Source: Zoogloeaceae bacterium (GTDB lineage: Bacteria; Pseudomonadota; Gammaproteobacteria; Burkholderiales; Rhodocyclaceae). From it: 64,000 nucleotides of DNA. Both the position numbers and the translations under genes were made by a program. The notes beneath the pieces were generated by a model. The model saw nothing but the letters and a program-made list of their open reading frames with translations. It ran no database searches and was not told the DNA's origin. The stretch spans positions 62,001 through 126,000 of the forward strand of contig JACKMC010000003.1 in NCBI GenBank assembly GCA_024235595.1, in the 5' to 3' direction. Of the stretch, positions 17,499 to 27,141 are shown piece by piece (positions within the stretch are counted from its first letter, which is position 1; every line of letters begins with the position of its first letter).

Positions 17499-18392
17499 TT
17501 ACTTCTGCGCGGCAGCGGCCTGGGCAGCCACTTCGGCAGCGAAGTCGGAGACCTTCTTCTCGATGCCCTCACCCACGACATAAAGGGTGAAGCCGGCGAC
17601 GCTGGCACCGCGGGACTTCAGCAGGGCTTCAACGGTTTGCTTGCCGTCTTCAGCCTTGACGAAGACCTGACCGAGCAGGGTCACATCCTTGAGGAACTTC
17701 TGCACCGTACCTTCGGCAATCTTTTCCAGCATCGCTTCCGGCTTGCCCGCTTCGCGCGCCTTCTCGATGGCGATACGGCGCTCGGTATCGAGCAGGTCGC
17801 TCGATACGCCGCTGGCGTCGAGCGATTTCGGCTTGCTGGCGGCAATATGCATCGCGAGGTCCTTGGCGAGCGCCTCGTCCCCGCCGACCAGATCGACCAG
17901 CACACCGATCTTCGAGCCGGCGTGAACATAGCTCGACACCTGACCCTTGGCCTCGACGAACTCGAAGCGACGGATGCTCATGTTTTCGCCGACCTTGCCG
18001 ACCAGCTCGGCCCGCACTTCCTCGACCGTCTTGTCGCCGAGTCGTGCCGCGGACAGCTCGGCCACATCGGCCGGCTTCACGGCGGCAACGAGTTCGGCGA
18101 CGGATCTGGCCAGATTGATGAAGTCGTCGTTCTTGGCAACGAAATCGGTCTCGCAGTTGAGCTCGACCATTGCAGCCTGCTTGCCATCCTGCGACAGGTA
18201 GATGCCCACGATACCTTCAGCGGTGACGCGCGACGCGGCCTTGCTGGCCTTGTTGCCCAGCTTGACGCGGAGGATCTCCTCCGCCTTGTCCATGTCACCG
18301 ACCGCTTCGGTGAGGGCCTTCTTGCATTCCATCATCGGTGCGTCGGTTTTCTCGCGCAGCTCTTTGACCATGCTTGCGGTGATTTCCGCCAT
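17499..18392 (-). CDS. tsf: Translation elongation factor Ts
   Basis: Nucleotide exchange factor for EF-Tu. The 297-residue protein has the N-terminal UBA-like domain with REKTDAPMMECKKALTEA, the core with ELNCETDFVAKNDDF, and a C-terminal coiled segment. It lies 50 bases after rpsB and is probably read from the rpsB promoter. Confidence 0.97.
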   Translation of the reverse strand: MAEITASMVKELREKTDAPMMECKKALTEAVGDMDKAEEILRVKLGNKASKAASRVTAEGIVGIYLSQDGKQAAMVELNCETDFVAKNDDFINLARSVAELVAAVKPADVAELSAARLGDKTVEEVRAELVGKVGENMSIRRFEFVEAKGQVSSYVHAGSKIGVLVDLVGGDEALAKDLAMHIAASKPKSLDASGVSSDLLDTERRIAIEKAREAGKPEAMLEKIAEGTVQKFLKDVTLLGQVFVKAEDGKQTVEALLKSRGASVAGFTLYVVGEGIEKKVSDFAAEVAAQAAAAQK

Positions 18393-18442
18393 GCTTGCTC
18401 CTGCTAAATCTTGGTAGGTAATCCGGAAGAAGTCGCTGCCGC

Positions 18443-19198
18443 TCAGGCTTCGCCTTCAGCCCCCTGCTCTTCGACCTCGACGAACTCGTCGCCGCCGGCC
18501 GCCACGATTTCCTGCACCACCTGGTTGCGACCAGCCAGCACCGCATCTGCAACGCCACGAGCGTACAGGCGAATTGCACGGCTGGAGTCGTCGTTGCCCG
18601 GAATTACATAGTCCAGGCCTTCGGGCGAGTGGTTGGTATCGACCACTGCCACGACCGGGATCCCAAGCTTCTTGGCTTCGGTAACGGCAATCTTGTGATA
18701 GCCGACGTCGATCACGAACAGCGCGTCAGGCAGACCACCCATGTCCTTGATGCCACCAATGCTCTTCTGCAGCTTCTCCATCTCGCGCGAGGCCATCAGC
18801 GCTTCCTTCTTGGAGAGGCGCTCCATCGAGCCATCCTCGACCATCGCTTCCATTTCCTTGAGGCGCTTGATCGACTGCTTGACCGTCTTGAAGTTGGTCA
18901 GCATGCCGCCGAGCCAGCGCTCGTCAACGTAGGGCATGCCGGCGCGCTGTGCCTCTTCGGCGAGGATCTCGCGAGCCTGGCGCTTGGTGCCGACGAACAG
19001 CACATTGCCGCGATTGGCAGCCAGTTTGCGGATGTACTCCATCGCTTCCTGGTACTTGACCATGGTGGTCTCGAGGTTGACGATGTGGATCTTGTTGCGC
19101 TGGCCGAAGATGTAAGGGGCCATGCGGGGATTCCAGAAGCGGGTCTGGTGGCCGAAATGAACGCCCGCTTCGAGCATCTGACGCATTGTTACCGACAT
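18443..19198 (-). CDS. rpsB: 30S ribosomal protein S2
   Basis: Small-subunit protein S2, 251 residues. Start chosen at ATG 19198, which gives SVTMRQMLEAGVHFGHQTRF, the invariant N-terminal block; GGAG lies about 8 bases upstream. Other S2 marks are GTKRQAREILAEEA and the long acidic C-terminal tail. First gene of the 17-gene minus-strand run, with its own promoter about 130 bases upstream. Confidence 0.97.
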   Translation of the reverse strand: MSVTMRQMLEAGVHFGHQTRFWNPRMAPYIFGQRNKIHIVNLETTMVKYQEAMEYIRKLAANRGNVLFVGTKRQAREILAEEAQRAGMPYVDERWLGGMLTNFKTVKQSIKRLKEMEAMVEDGSMERLSKKEALMASREMEKLQKSIGGIKDMGGLPDALFVIDVGYHKIAVTEAKKLGIPVVAVVDTNHSPEGLDYVIPGNDDSSRAIRLYARGVADAVLAGRNQVVQEIVAAGGDEFVEVEEQGAEGEA

Positions 19199-19329
19199 GA
19201 AAATCTCCAATATACAAAGGGTTAAGCCTCCGCCCAGCCGTTGCCGTCCAGCGCCATGCTGGTCCGGACCCTCGCGACTGCTTCGCCGGGCGTGTGGATT
19301 TGTCCGCACCGATTGCAGACAAGCCGGCG

Positions 19330-19359
19330 ATTATAGCGTTGGATTGCCGCAAGCCTCAA
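19330..19359 (-). promoter_or_regulatory. Sigma-70 promoter of rpsB
   Basis: On the minus strand, TTGAGG (19354-19359) and a perfect TATAAT (19330-19335) are separated by 18 bases. A start near 19323 would give a leader of about 125 bases before the rpsB ATG, long enough for the S2-repressed leader known from rpsB operons in other bacteria. The promoter is the best -10 match I found in the window. Confidence 0.7.
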
Positions 19360-19380
19360 GGTGTTCTGCGCATTTCAAGC

Positions 19381-19408
19381 GAGCCCGCGGTTTGCCGCAA
19401 ACGGGCTC
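19381..19408. repeat. Long imperfect hairpin in the rpsB/map divergent region
   Basis: Nested inverted repeat: GAGCCCG (19381-19387) pairs with CGGGCTC (19402-19408), and inside it TTTG pairs with CAAA around a CCG loop, with only a CGG bulge unpaired. It lies 45 bases before the map start and upstream of the rpsB promoter. Without a T-run it is not an evident terminator; it may be part of the map leader. Confidence 0.5.
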
Positions 19409-19452
19409 ATAAGCTACGCTTTGAGCCTTTGGTCCAGCCGAAAGCGGAAATT

Positions 19453-20265
19453 ATGAGTGTCACCATCAAAACCCCGGAAGACATCGAGAAGATGCGTGTC
19501 GCCTGCCGGCTCGCCTCGGAGGTGCTCGACTACATCGAGCCTCACGTAAAGCCCGGTGTCACAACCGAACAGCTGGACAAGCTCTGCCATGACTACATGG
19601 TCGACGTGCAGGGCACGGTTCCCGCGCCGCTGAACTACGCGCCGCCCGGCTATTCGCCCTACCCGAAGTCCATCTGCACCTCGGTCAATCATCAGGTCTG
19701 CCACGGCATCCCCGGCAACAAGGCGCTCAAGCGTGGCGATATCGTCAATCTCGACATTACCGTCATCGCCGACGGCTATCACGGGGACACCAGCCGGATG
19801 TTCATCGTCGGCGATGCCTCGATCCTCGCCAAACGACTCTGCCAGGTGACCTACGAGTGCCTGTGGATCGGAATCGATCAGGTGCGCCCCGGCGCTCATC
19901 TGGGCGATATCGGCGCAGCCATCCAGAAACACGCCGAGGGCAACGGATTCTCGGTGGTACGTGAATTCTGCGGCCATGGTATCGGGCGCAAGTTCCATGA
20001 AGAACCGCAGGTGCTGCACTATGGTCGTGTCGGTTCCGGGATGGAGCTCAAGCAAGGCATGATCTTCACCATCGAACCGATGATCAATGCGGGCAAGGCA
20101 GCCATCTCCGAATTGCCCGACGGCTGGACCATCGTCACCAAGGATCGCAGCCTGTCAGCCCAGTGGGAGCACACCGTACTGGTCACCGAGTCGGGGTTCG
20201 AGGTCCTCACGCTTTCATCCGGCGCGCCACAGCGGCCTGCGCCGCCTTCACGCAGCGCTGCCTGA
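19453..20265 (+). CDS. map: Methionine aminopeptidase type I
   Basis: Removes the initiator methionine from nascent proteins. The 270-residue protein starts at ATG 19453 (SVTIKTPEDIEKMRVACRLA) and has all metal ligands: the two aspartates in NLDITVIADGYHGDTSRMF, the His of GHGIGRKFHEEPQVLHY, and glutamates in TIEPMI and WEHTVLV. It is divergent from rpsB and 10 bases upstream of glnD. The last residues (APQRPAPPSRSAA) are a short variable tail. Confidence 0.96.
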   Translation: MSVTIKTPEDIEKMRVACRLASEVLDYIEPHVKPGVTTEQLDKLCHDYMVDVQGTVPAPLNYAPPGYSPYPKSICTSVNHQVCHGIPGNKALKRGDIVNLDITVIADGYHGDTSRMFIVGDASILAKRLCQVTYECLWIGIDQVRPGAHLGDIGAAIQKHAEGNGFSVVREFCGHGIGRKFHEEPQVLHYGRVGSGMELKQGMIFTIEPMINAGKAAISELPDGWTIVTKDRSLSAQWEHTVLVTESGFEVLTLSSGAPQRPAPPSRSAA

Positions 20266-20275
20266 AGCCGAGCCA

Positions 20276-22864
20276 ATGAACGATATCTCCGCGGGTCTCA
20301 AGTCTCCTCTGGCTGCACGCATCGCGGCGGGTCGCGACGCCCTGCGCAAGGGCACCGAACAACTCGTCAGCGCTTACCGCGAGAAACCGCTTACCGGCCC
20401 CATGCTCAAGGGTCGCGCGCAGCTCGTCGACGGGGTTCTGCAGGATCTCTGGAATGCCTTCGGAATGCCGCCCTCCGCGGTACTCATGGCCGCTGGCGGC
20501 TATGGACGCAACGAGCTGTATCCGCACTCCGACGTCGATATCCTGATCCTTCTGCCCGAACATGAAGACGACATCCTGCACGGAAAGATCAGCGGTCTGA
20601 TCACCGCGCTCTGGGACATCGGCCTGGAAATCGGACACAGCGTGCGCACCGTGGACGAATGCATCGAGGAGTCGGCGCAGGACATCACGGTTCAGACCAA
20701 CATGCTCGAGTCGCGACGGCTCGCGGGGCCTGCCGCGCTGTACGACCACTTTCGTTCGGTGCTGCTGGCCAACCTTTCGGTTCCGGCCTTCTTCAAGGCC
20801 AAGCGAGCCGAACAGGAGCAGCGCTACACGCGCTACGAGGACACGCCTTATTCGCTCGAGCCCAACAGCAAGGAAAGCCCCGGCGGGCTTCGCGACCTGC
20901 AGATGCTGGTGTGGATCAGCATCGCCGCAGGCCTCGGTCACGGCTGGCGCGAGCTGGTGCGCCACAAGCTCATCAACCCCAGCGAAGCCAGGGAGCTCAG
21001 GGAGGTAGAGCGCTTTCTCCAGCATGTGCGGATTCGCCTGCACCTGCTCGCCGGACGTCGCGAAGACCGGCTCCTGTTCGACCACCAGGAAGCCCTCGCC
21101 GCAGCGCTTGGATTCAACGCGCAGGCGGGCAAGCGTGCCTCCGAAGTGTTCATGCAGCACTACTACATCAACGCCAAGAAGGTCACCCAGCTCAACACGG
21201 TACTGCTGCTCAACTTTGCCGAAGAGTTCCTCGACGACAGGCAACTTCCGGCGGTGGTGATCGACGAGCATTTCCAGGCCGTGCGCGAACTGCTCGACAT
21301 CCGCCACGACCAGGTCTTTGCCGAGAACCCCACCTGCCTGCTGCGGTGCTTCCTTATCATGCAGCAACGCTCCGAACTCAAGGGCATGACGGCGCGGACC
21401 TTGCGCGCACTTTGGCAGAATCGCACCCGCATCAATGCGGAATTCAGGGCCAACCCCGAGCACCGTGCGCTGTTCATGGAACTGTTGCAGCAACGCCGGG
21501 GTATCGTTTCCGAATTCCGGAGGATGAACCAGTACGGCATCCTGAGCCGCTACCTGCCGCCGTGGAACAAGATCCTCTGCCAGATGCAGCACGATCTCTT
21601 CCATGTCTACACCGTCGACCAGCACACCCTGATGGTGTTGAGGAACCTCAGGCGCTTCACCATGGCGGAGCACGCTCACGAGTATCCGCTCATGACGCGC
21701 CTGATGTTCGGCCTCGACCGGCACTGGCTGCTGTATATCGCTGCGCTGTTCCACGATATCGCCAAGGGCCGTGGCGGCGACCATTCCCGCCTGGGGATGA
21801 TCGACGCCGCGCAGTTCTGCAGGACCCACGGCCTCGACAAGGAAGATGCCGATCTTGTGGTCTGGCTGGTCGGCCAGCACCTCACCATGTCCCACGTGGC
21901 ACAGAAGCAGGATATCGGCGACCCGGAAGTCATCAGTCGCTTTGCAGCGGTCGTGGGCGACGAGCACCATCTCACGGCGCTGTACCTGCTGACGCACGCG
22001 GACATCCGGGGCACCAGTCCAAAGGTCTGGAACGGCTGGAAAGCAAAACTGCTCGAAGACCTGTTCAACGCCACCCGTCGTCTGCTGCGCGGCGCAACAC
22101 CCCAGCAGGCACTCGGTGTCGACGACCGGGTGGACGAGGCCCGGCGCCAGCTGCGCTACCACGGGCTGCGGCCGGATATCGAAAAGCCCTTCTGGAAAAA
22201 TCTGGACCAGCTTTATTTCCTGCGCCACTCACCGGCCGAGATCGCCTGGCACACGCGCCAGCTCTACCATCGCCCCGAGCCGACTGCCGCCGTGGTGAAG
22301 GCGCGCCTGGTCGAGAGCGGCGACGCCATCCAGGTAATGGTGTACACCCCGGATGCGCCCGATCTGTTCAAGCGCATCTGCGGCAGCATCGCGCGGCTGG
22401 GCTTCACCATTCTCGACGCCAAGATCCACACCACGCGTCACGGATACGCGCTCGACAGTTTCATGGTGCAGAACCCGGAAGACGCAAGCCACTATCGCGA
22501 TGTGATCAGCCTTATCGAACACGAGCTCGCCGATCGCCTGATCAATCCGCGGGGTACCGAGCGGCCCTCGGCGGGGCGGTTGTCGCGCAAGCTGCGGCAT
22601 TTTCCGATCACACCGAGAGTCGACATTCGGCCGGACGAAGGCCGTCGCAACTATATCGTGTCGATTTCGGCGGTCGATCGACCCTACCTGCTGTATGACG
22701 TTGCCGAGCTGCTCGGTGCGCATGGCATTTCCTTGCATTCGGCAAAGATCGCGACCCTGGGCGAGCGCGTCGAAGACACCTTCCTGGTGTCGGGCGGCGG
22801 GCTGTCGAACGATTCGATCCTGCTCAAGGTGAAGCAGCAGTTGCAGGACAAATTGCAGCTATAG
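20276..22864 (+). CDS. glnD: Bifunctional uridylyltransferase/uridylyl-removing enzyme GlnD
   Basis: Primary nitrogen sensor: uridylylates PII proteins when glutamine is low and removes UMP when it is high. The 862-residue protein has the nucleotidyltransferase motif GGYGRNELYPHSDVDILIL near residue 75, a PII-uridylyltransferase helical region, an HD domain with ALFHDIAKGRGGDHS, and two C-terminal ACT domains (starting near VMVYTPDAPDLFKRIC and VSISAVDRPYLLYDVAELL). Start taken at ATG 20276, directly after map. Confidence 0.95.
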   Translation: MNDISAGLKSPLAARIAAGRDALRKGTEQLVSAYREKPLTGPMLKGRAQLVDGVLQDLWNAFGMPPSAVLMAAGGYGRNELYPHSDVDILILLPEHEDDILHGKISGLITALWDIGLEIGHSVRTVDECIEESAQDITVQTNMLESRRLAGPAALYDHFRSVLLANLSVPAFFKAKRAEQEQRYTRYEDTPYSLEPNSKESPGGLRDLQMLVWISIAAGLGHGWRELVRHKLINPSEARELREVERFLQHVRIRLHLLAGRREDRLLFDHQEALAAALGFNAQAGKRASEVFMQHYYINAKKVTQLNTVLLLNFAEEFLDDRQLPAVVIDEHFQAVRELLDIRHDQVFAENPTCLLRCFLIMQQRSELKGMTARTLRALWQNRTRINAEFRANPEHRALFMELLQQRRGIVSEFRRMNQYGILSRYLPPWNKILCQMQHDLFHVYTVDQHTLMVLRNLRRFTMAEHAHEYPLMTRLMFGLDRHWLLYIAALFHDIAKGRGGDHSRLGMIDAAQFCRTHGLDKEDADLVVWLVGQHLTMSHVAQKQDIGDPEVISRFAAVVGDEHHLTALYLLTHADIRGTSPKVWNGWKAKLLEDLFNATRRLLRGATPQQALGVDDRVDEARRQLRYHGLRPDIEKPFWKNLDQLYFLRHSPAEIAWHTRQLYHRPEPTAAVVKARLVESGDAIQVMVYTPDAPDLFKRICGSIARLGFTILDAKIHTTRHGYALDSFMVQNPEDASHYRDVISLIEHELADRLINPRGTERPSAGRLSRKLRHFPITPRVDIRPDEGRRNYIVSISAVDRPYLLYDVAELLGAHGISLHSAKIATLGERVEDTFLVSGGGLSNDSILLKVKQQLQDKLQL

Positions 22865-22905
22865 CCCGCTGCTGTTGCCGCCGCGAAGCGAGGGCCGCGC
22901 GTACC

Positions 22906-22926
22906 GCGCATCGCGCATCGCGCATC
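22906..22926. repeat. Three tandem copies of a 7-base unit
   Basis: GCGCATC repeated three times without mismatch in the 111-base gap between the convergent glnD and def genes, flanked by TACCGC and GCGGCGGTA, which can pair. No T-run follows on either strand. It may be a simple slippage tract or a crude hairpin; it is the only tandem repeat I noticed between genes. Confidence 0.6.
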
Positions 22927-22975
22927 GCGGCGGTATGGCAGCAAATCGCAGGCGTGCCGGCAACCACGCGCAGAA

Positions 22976-23509
22976 TCAGCCCTGCAGCGATGCCAGGCGC
23001 GCGAGCTCGATTTCCTCTCCGAAGCCGAAGCGCGCGAAGTCCCGCATCCGCATCGGGTAGAGCACCCCGTCGAGATGATCGCACTCGTGCTGCACGACGC
23101 GCGCATGGAATCCCTCGACGCTACGGTCGATCGACCGCCCTTCGGGGTCCACCCCGGTATAGCGTATCCGCTCGTAGCGCGGCACTTCGCCGCGCAGCCC
23201 CGGTAGCGACAGACAGCCCTCCCAGCCCAGCACCTGCAAGTCTCCGAGTGGCTCGATCTGCGGATTGACGAGCACCGTGAAGGGAACGGGTTCGGCATCC
23301 GGATAGCGTTCGTTGGAGCGAAAACCGAAGATCACGACGCGCAGGTTGATGCCGATCTGCGGCGCGGCCAGGCCCGCGCCGTCGAGCGCCTGCATGGTAT
23401 CGATCATGTCGTCGACGAGTGCATGCAGGGCCGGCGTGTCGAATTGCTCGACCGGCAGCGCGCGCCGCATCAGCTTTGGATTGCCGGCGCGCAGAACCTG
23501 CCTGATCAT
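22976..23509 (-). CDS. def: Peptide deformylase
   Basis: Iron/zinc hydrolase removing the formyl group from nascent proteins. All three motifs are present in the 177-residue protein: GAGLAAPQIG (44-53), EGCLSLP with metal-binding Cys99, and QHECDHLDG with His141, catalytic Glu142 and His145. It starts on the last codons of the nucleoside phosphorylase gene (4-base overlap) rather than beside fmt, where the main proteobacterial def often sits, so this may be a second copy. Confidence 0.93.
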   Translation of the reverse strand: MIRQVLRAGNPKLMRRALPVEQFDTPALHALVDDMIDTMQALDGAGLAAPQIGINLRVVIFGFRSNERYPDAEPVPFTVLVNPQIEPLGDLQVLGWEGCLSLPGLRGEVPRYERIRYTGVDPEGRSIDRSVEGFHARVVQHECDHLDGVLYPMRMRDFARFGFGEEIELARLASLQG

Positions 23510-24243
23510 TGCTTGCAGAGCTGGCCGAGCACCAGCCTTACACGCACCATCGACTCCTGCAGCGACGCCTCGATACGCTCGAAACTGATTGCTTTCTCAC
23601 TGCTGCCCTTGCCCGCGGCATGGTTGGCGACCACGTTGATCGCCGCATAGGGGATGTCCAGCTCACGCGCGAGCGCGGCTTCGGGCATCGCGGTCATCCC
23701 TACCACATCGCCGCCATCGCGTTCGATGCGCGCGATCTCGGCCGAGGTCTCGAGCCTCGGACCCTGCGTGGTCGCATACACGCCACCATCGACGACATCC
23801 ACACCCGCATCCGAGGCAGCGCTCAGCAGACGCCCGCGAACCGTCGCATCGAAGGGTTCGGTAAAGTCGATATGGTGGACCGCTTCGTCGGCGCTCTCGA
23901 AGAAGGTGCTCTTTCGGCCCCATGTGTAATCGATGATCTGGTCCGGTACCAGCAACACGCCCGGGTCCAGATCCGCCCGGATGCCGCCTACCGATGCCAC
24001 GGCGACGATACTGCTGGCGCCTGCATGCCTGAGCGCCCACAGGTTTGCGGCGTAGTTCACCCGGTGCGGCGCGATCGTGTGTCCATAGCCGTGCCGCGCC
24101 AGAAACGCCACCGGACGACCGCAAAGCTCGCCGAAGGTAAGCGCACCGGATGGCTCGCCGTAGGGCGTGCGTACCACCTCGCGGCGGGTGATGGTGAGGT
24201 TGGCCAGTTCGGTAAGGCCGCTCCCGCCGATGACAGCTAACAT
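23506..24243 (-). CDS. S-methyl-5'-thioinosine / purine nucleoside phosphorylase
   Basis: Phosphorylase of the MTAP/PNP family that splits a (methylthio)nucleoside with phosphate to release the base, for purine and methionine salvage. The 245-residue protein shows VIGGSGL, FLARHGYGHTIAPHRVNY (phosphate and sugar sites) and GMTAMPEAALARELDI. Where adenosine-specific MTAP has an Asp-Tyr-Asp type base pocket, this protein has NVVANHAAGK, which favours 6-oxopurines such as methylthioinosine; that is inference. GAGGGG precedes the ATG by 6 bases. Coupled to def. Confidence 0.85.
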   Translation of the reverse strand: MLAVIGGSGLTELANLTITRREVVRTPYGEPSGALTFGELCGRPVAFLARHGYGHTIAPHRVNYAANLWALRHAGASSIVAVASVGGIRADLDPGVLLVPDQIIDYTWGRKSTFFESADEAVHHIDFTEPFDATVRGRLLSAASDAGVDVVDGGVYATTQGPRLETSAEIARIERDGGDVVGMTAMPEAALARELDIPYAAINVVANHAAGKGSSEKAISFERIEASLQESMVRVRLVLGQLCKQ

Positions 24244-24328
24244 TCGATACCCCTCGCAGATCAGCGAGCAATATTATCACGCGGCCTTCATCAAACATCG
24301 AAGCTTGCGCCTGTGGTATCGCACAACA

Positions 24329-24337
24329 TGCTACTAT
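24329..24337 (+). promoter_or_regulatory. Possible extended -10 promoter of typA
   Basis: TGCTACTAT fits the extended -10 pattern TG-N-TANNNT and would start transcription about 23 bases before the typA ATG. No good -35 hexamer lies at the usual distance. Weak evidence beyond the pattern and position. Confidence 0.35.
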
Positions 24338-24366
24338 CCTCGGTTTTTCAAGCACTTCCAGACCCC

Positions 24367-26178
<1,812 letters not shown>

Positions 26179-26201
26179 TCTGAGGCGCTTCGCGCCGAGT
26201 C

Positions 26202-26244
26202 AGGAAGGGCATGGGTCGAGGACGCCGTGCCCTTCCTGCATTTT
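26202..26244 (+). terminator. Rho-independent terminator of typA
   Basis: Stem of 13 base pairs (26202-26214 with 26225-26237, one G-T wobble), built of AGGAAGGGCATGG and CCGTGCCCTTCCT, with a 10-base loop, followed by GCATTTT. It lies 24 bases after the typA stop and is the strongest terminator in the window. It also faces the convergent galU end, where the U-run is missing. Confidence 0.85.
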
Positions 26245-26259
26245 GCGCGCCAGCAGTGC

Positions 26260-27141
26260 TCAAGCTGCGCTTTGCCGACTCGCCAGGTAGGCTGCAAACT
26301 CAGCGCCGGTCTCGGGATGCCGCAAGCCGAATTCCACCGTCGCCTTCAGGTAACCGAACTTCGAGCCGCAGTCGTAGCGCGTGCCTTTGAACTGGTAGGA
26401 GAGCACCGCCTCCTCGCGAAGCAGCGATGCAATCGCGTCGGTGAGTTGCAGCTCGCCCCCGGCACCGGGTTGGAGATTGCGCAGGTGCTCGAAGATCCGT
26501 CCGGTGAGGATGTAGCGACCGACCACGGCGAGCGTCGAAGGCGCCGTTGCGGGGTCGGGCTTTTCCACGATGGAGGTGACGCGGCGCACCTCACCTTCGT
26601 CACGCTCGCTGCTGACGATGCCGTACTGACGGGTTTGCTCGCGCGGCACATCCATCACCCCGAGCACCGAACAGCGGTTGTAGTTGTACACATCGACCAT
26701 CTGCTTCATCACCGAGCCGGCGCCCTCGCCATCGAGCAGATCGTCCGCAAGCAGCACTGCAAACGGGCTTTCGCCAATCACCGAGGCGGCGCACAGCACC
26801 GCATGCCCGAGCCCGAGCGCTTCCGGCTGCCTGATATAGATGCAGTTCACGCCACTTGGAACGGTATCGCGAACGATCTGCAGCAGCGCCTGCTTTCCTC
26901 GCGCTTCGAGTTCGGTTTCAAGCTCGTAGGCCTTGTCGAAATGATCCTCGATCGCGCGCTTGGAGCGCCCCGTGATGAACACCAGATCGGTCACCCCCGC
27001 GGCCACCGCCTCCTCCACCGCGTACTGGATAAGCGGCTTGTCGACGATCGGCATCATCTCCTTGGGGCTTGCCTTGGTGGCCGGCAGGAAGCGGCTGCCC
27101 ATGCCCGCCACCGGGAAAACCGCCTTCGTTACTCTCTTCAT
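26260..27141 (-). CDS. galU: UTP-glucose-1-phosphate uridylyltransferase
   Basis: Forms UDP-glucose for exopolysaccharide, lipopolysaccharide and osmolyte synthesis. The 293-residue protein has the nucleotidyltransferase loop FPVAGMGSRFLPATKASPKE, the LLADDLLDG metal site and the conserved VEKPDP and YDCGSKFGYLKA motifs. Its start overlaps the ligA stop by 4 bases; galU downstream of ligA is a conserved betaproteobacterial arrangement. Confidence 0.95.
   Translation of the reverse strand: MKRVTKAVFPVAGMGSRFLPATKASPKEMMPIVDKPLIQYAVEEAVAAGVTDLVFITGRSKRAIEDHFDKAYELETELEARGKQALLQIVRDTVPSGVNCIYIRQPEALGLGHAVLCAASVIGESPFAVLLADDLLDGEGAGSVMKQMVDVYNYNRCSVLGVMDVPREQTRQYGIVSSERDEGEVRRVTSIVEKPDPATAPSTLAVVGRYILTGRIFEHLRNLQPGAGGELQLTDAIASLLREEAVLSYQFKGTRYDCGSKFGYLKATVEFGLRHPETGAEFAAYLASRQSAA

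Noticed and set aside
20207..22228. Open frame of 673 codons on the minus strand opposite glnD, and one of 679 codons on the plus strand in another frame (20659-22698)
   Set aside because: glnD is unmistakable in its own frame with all domains. These are long only because high GC content makes stop codons rare; their translations show no domain.
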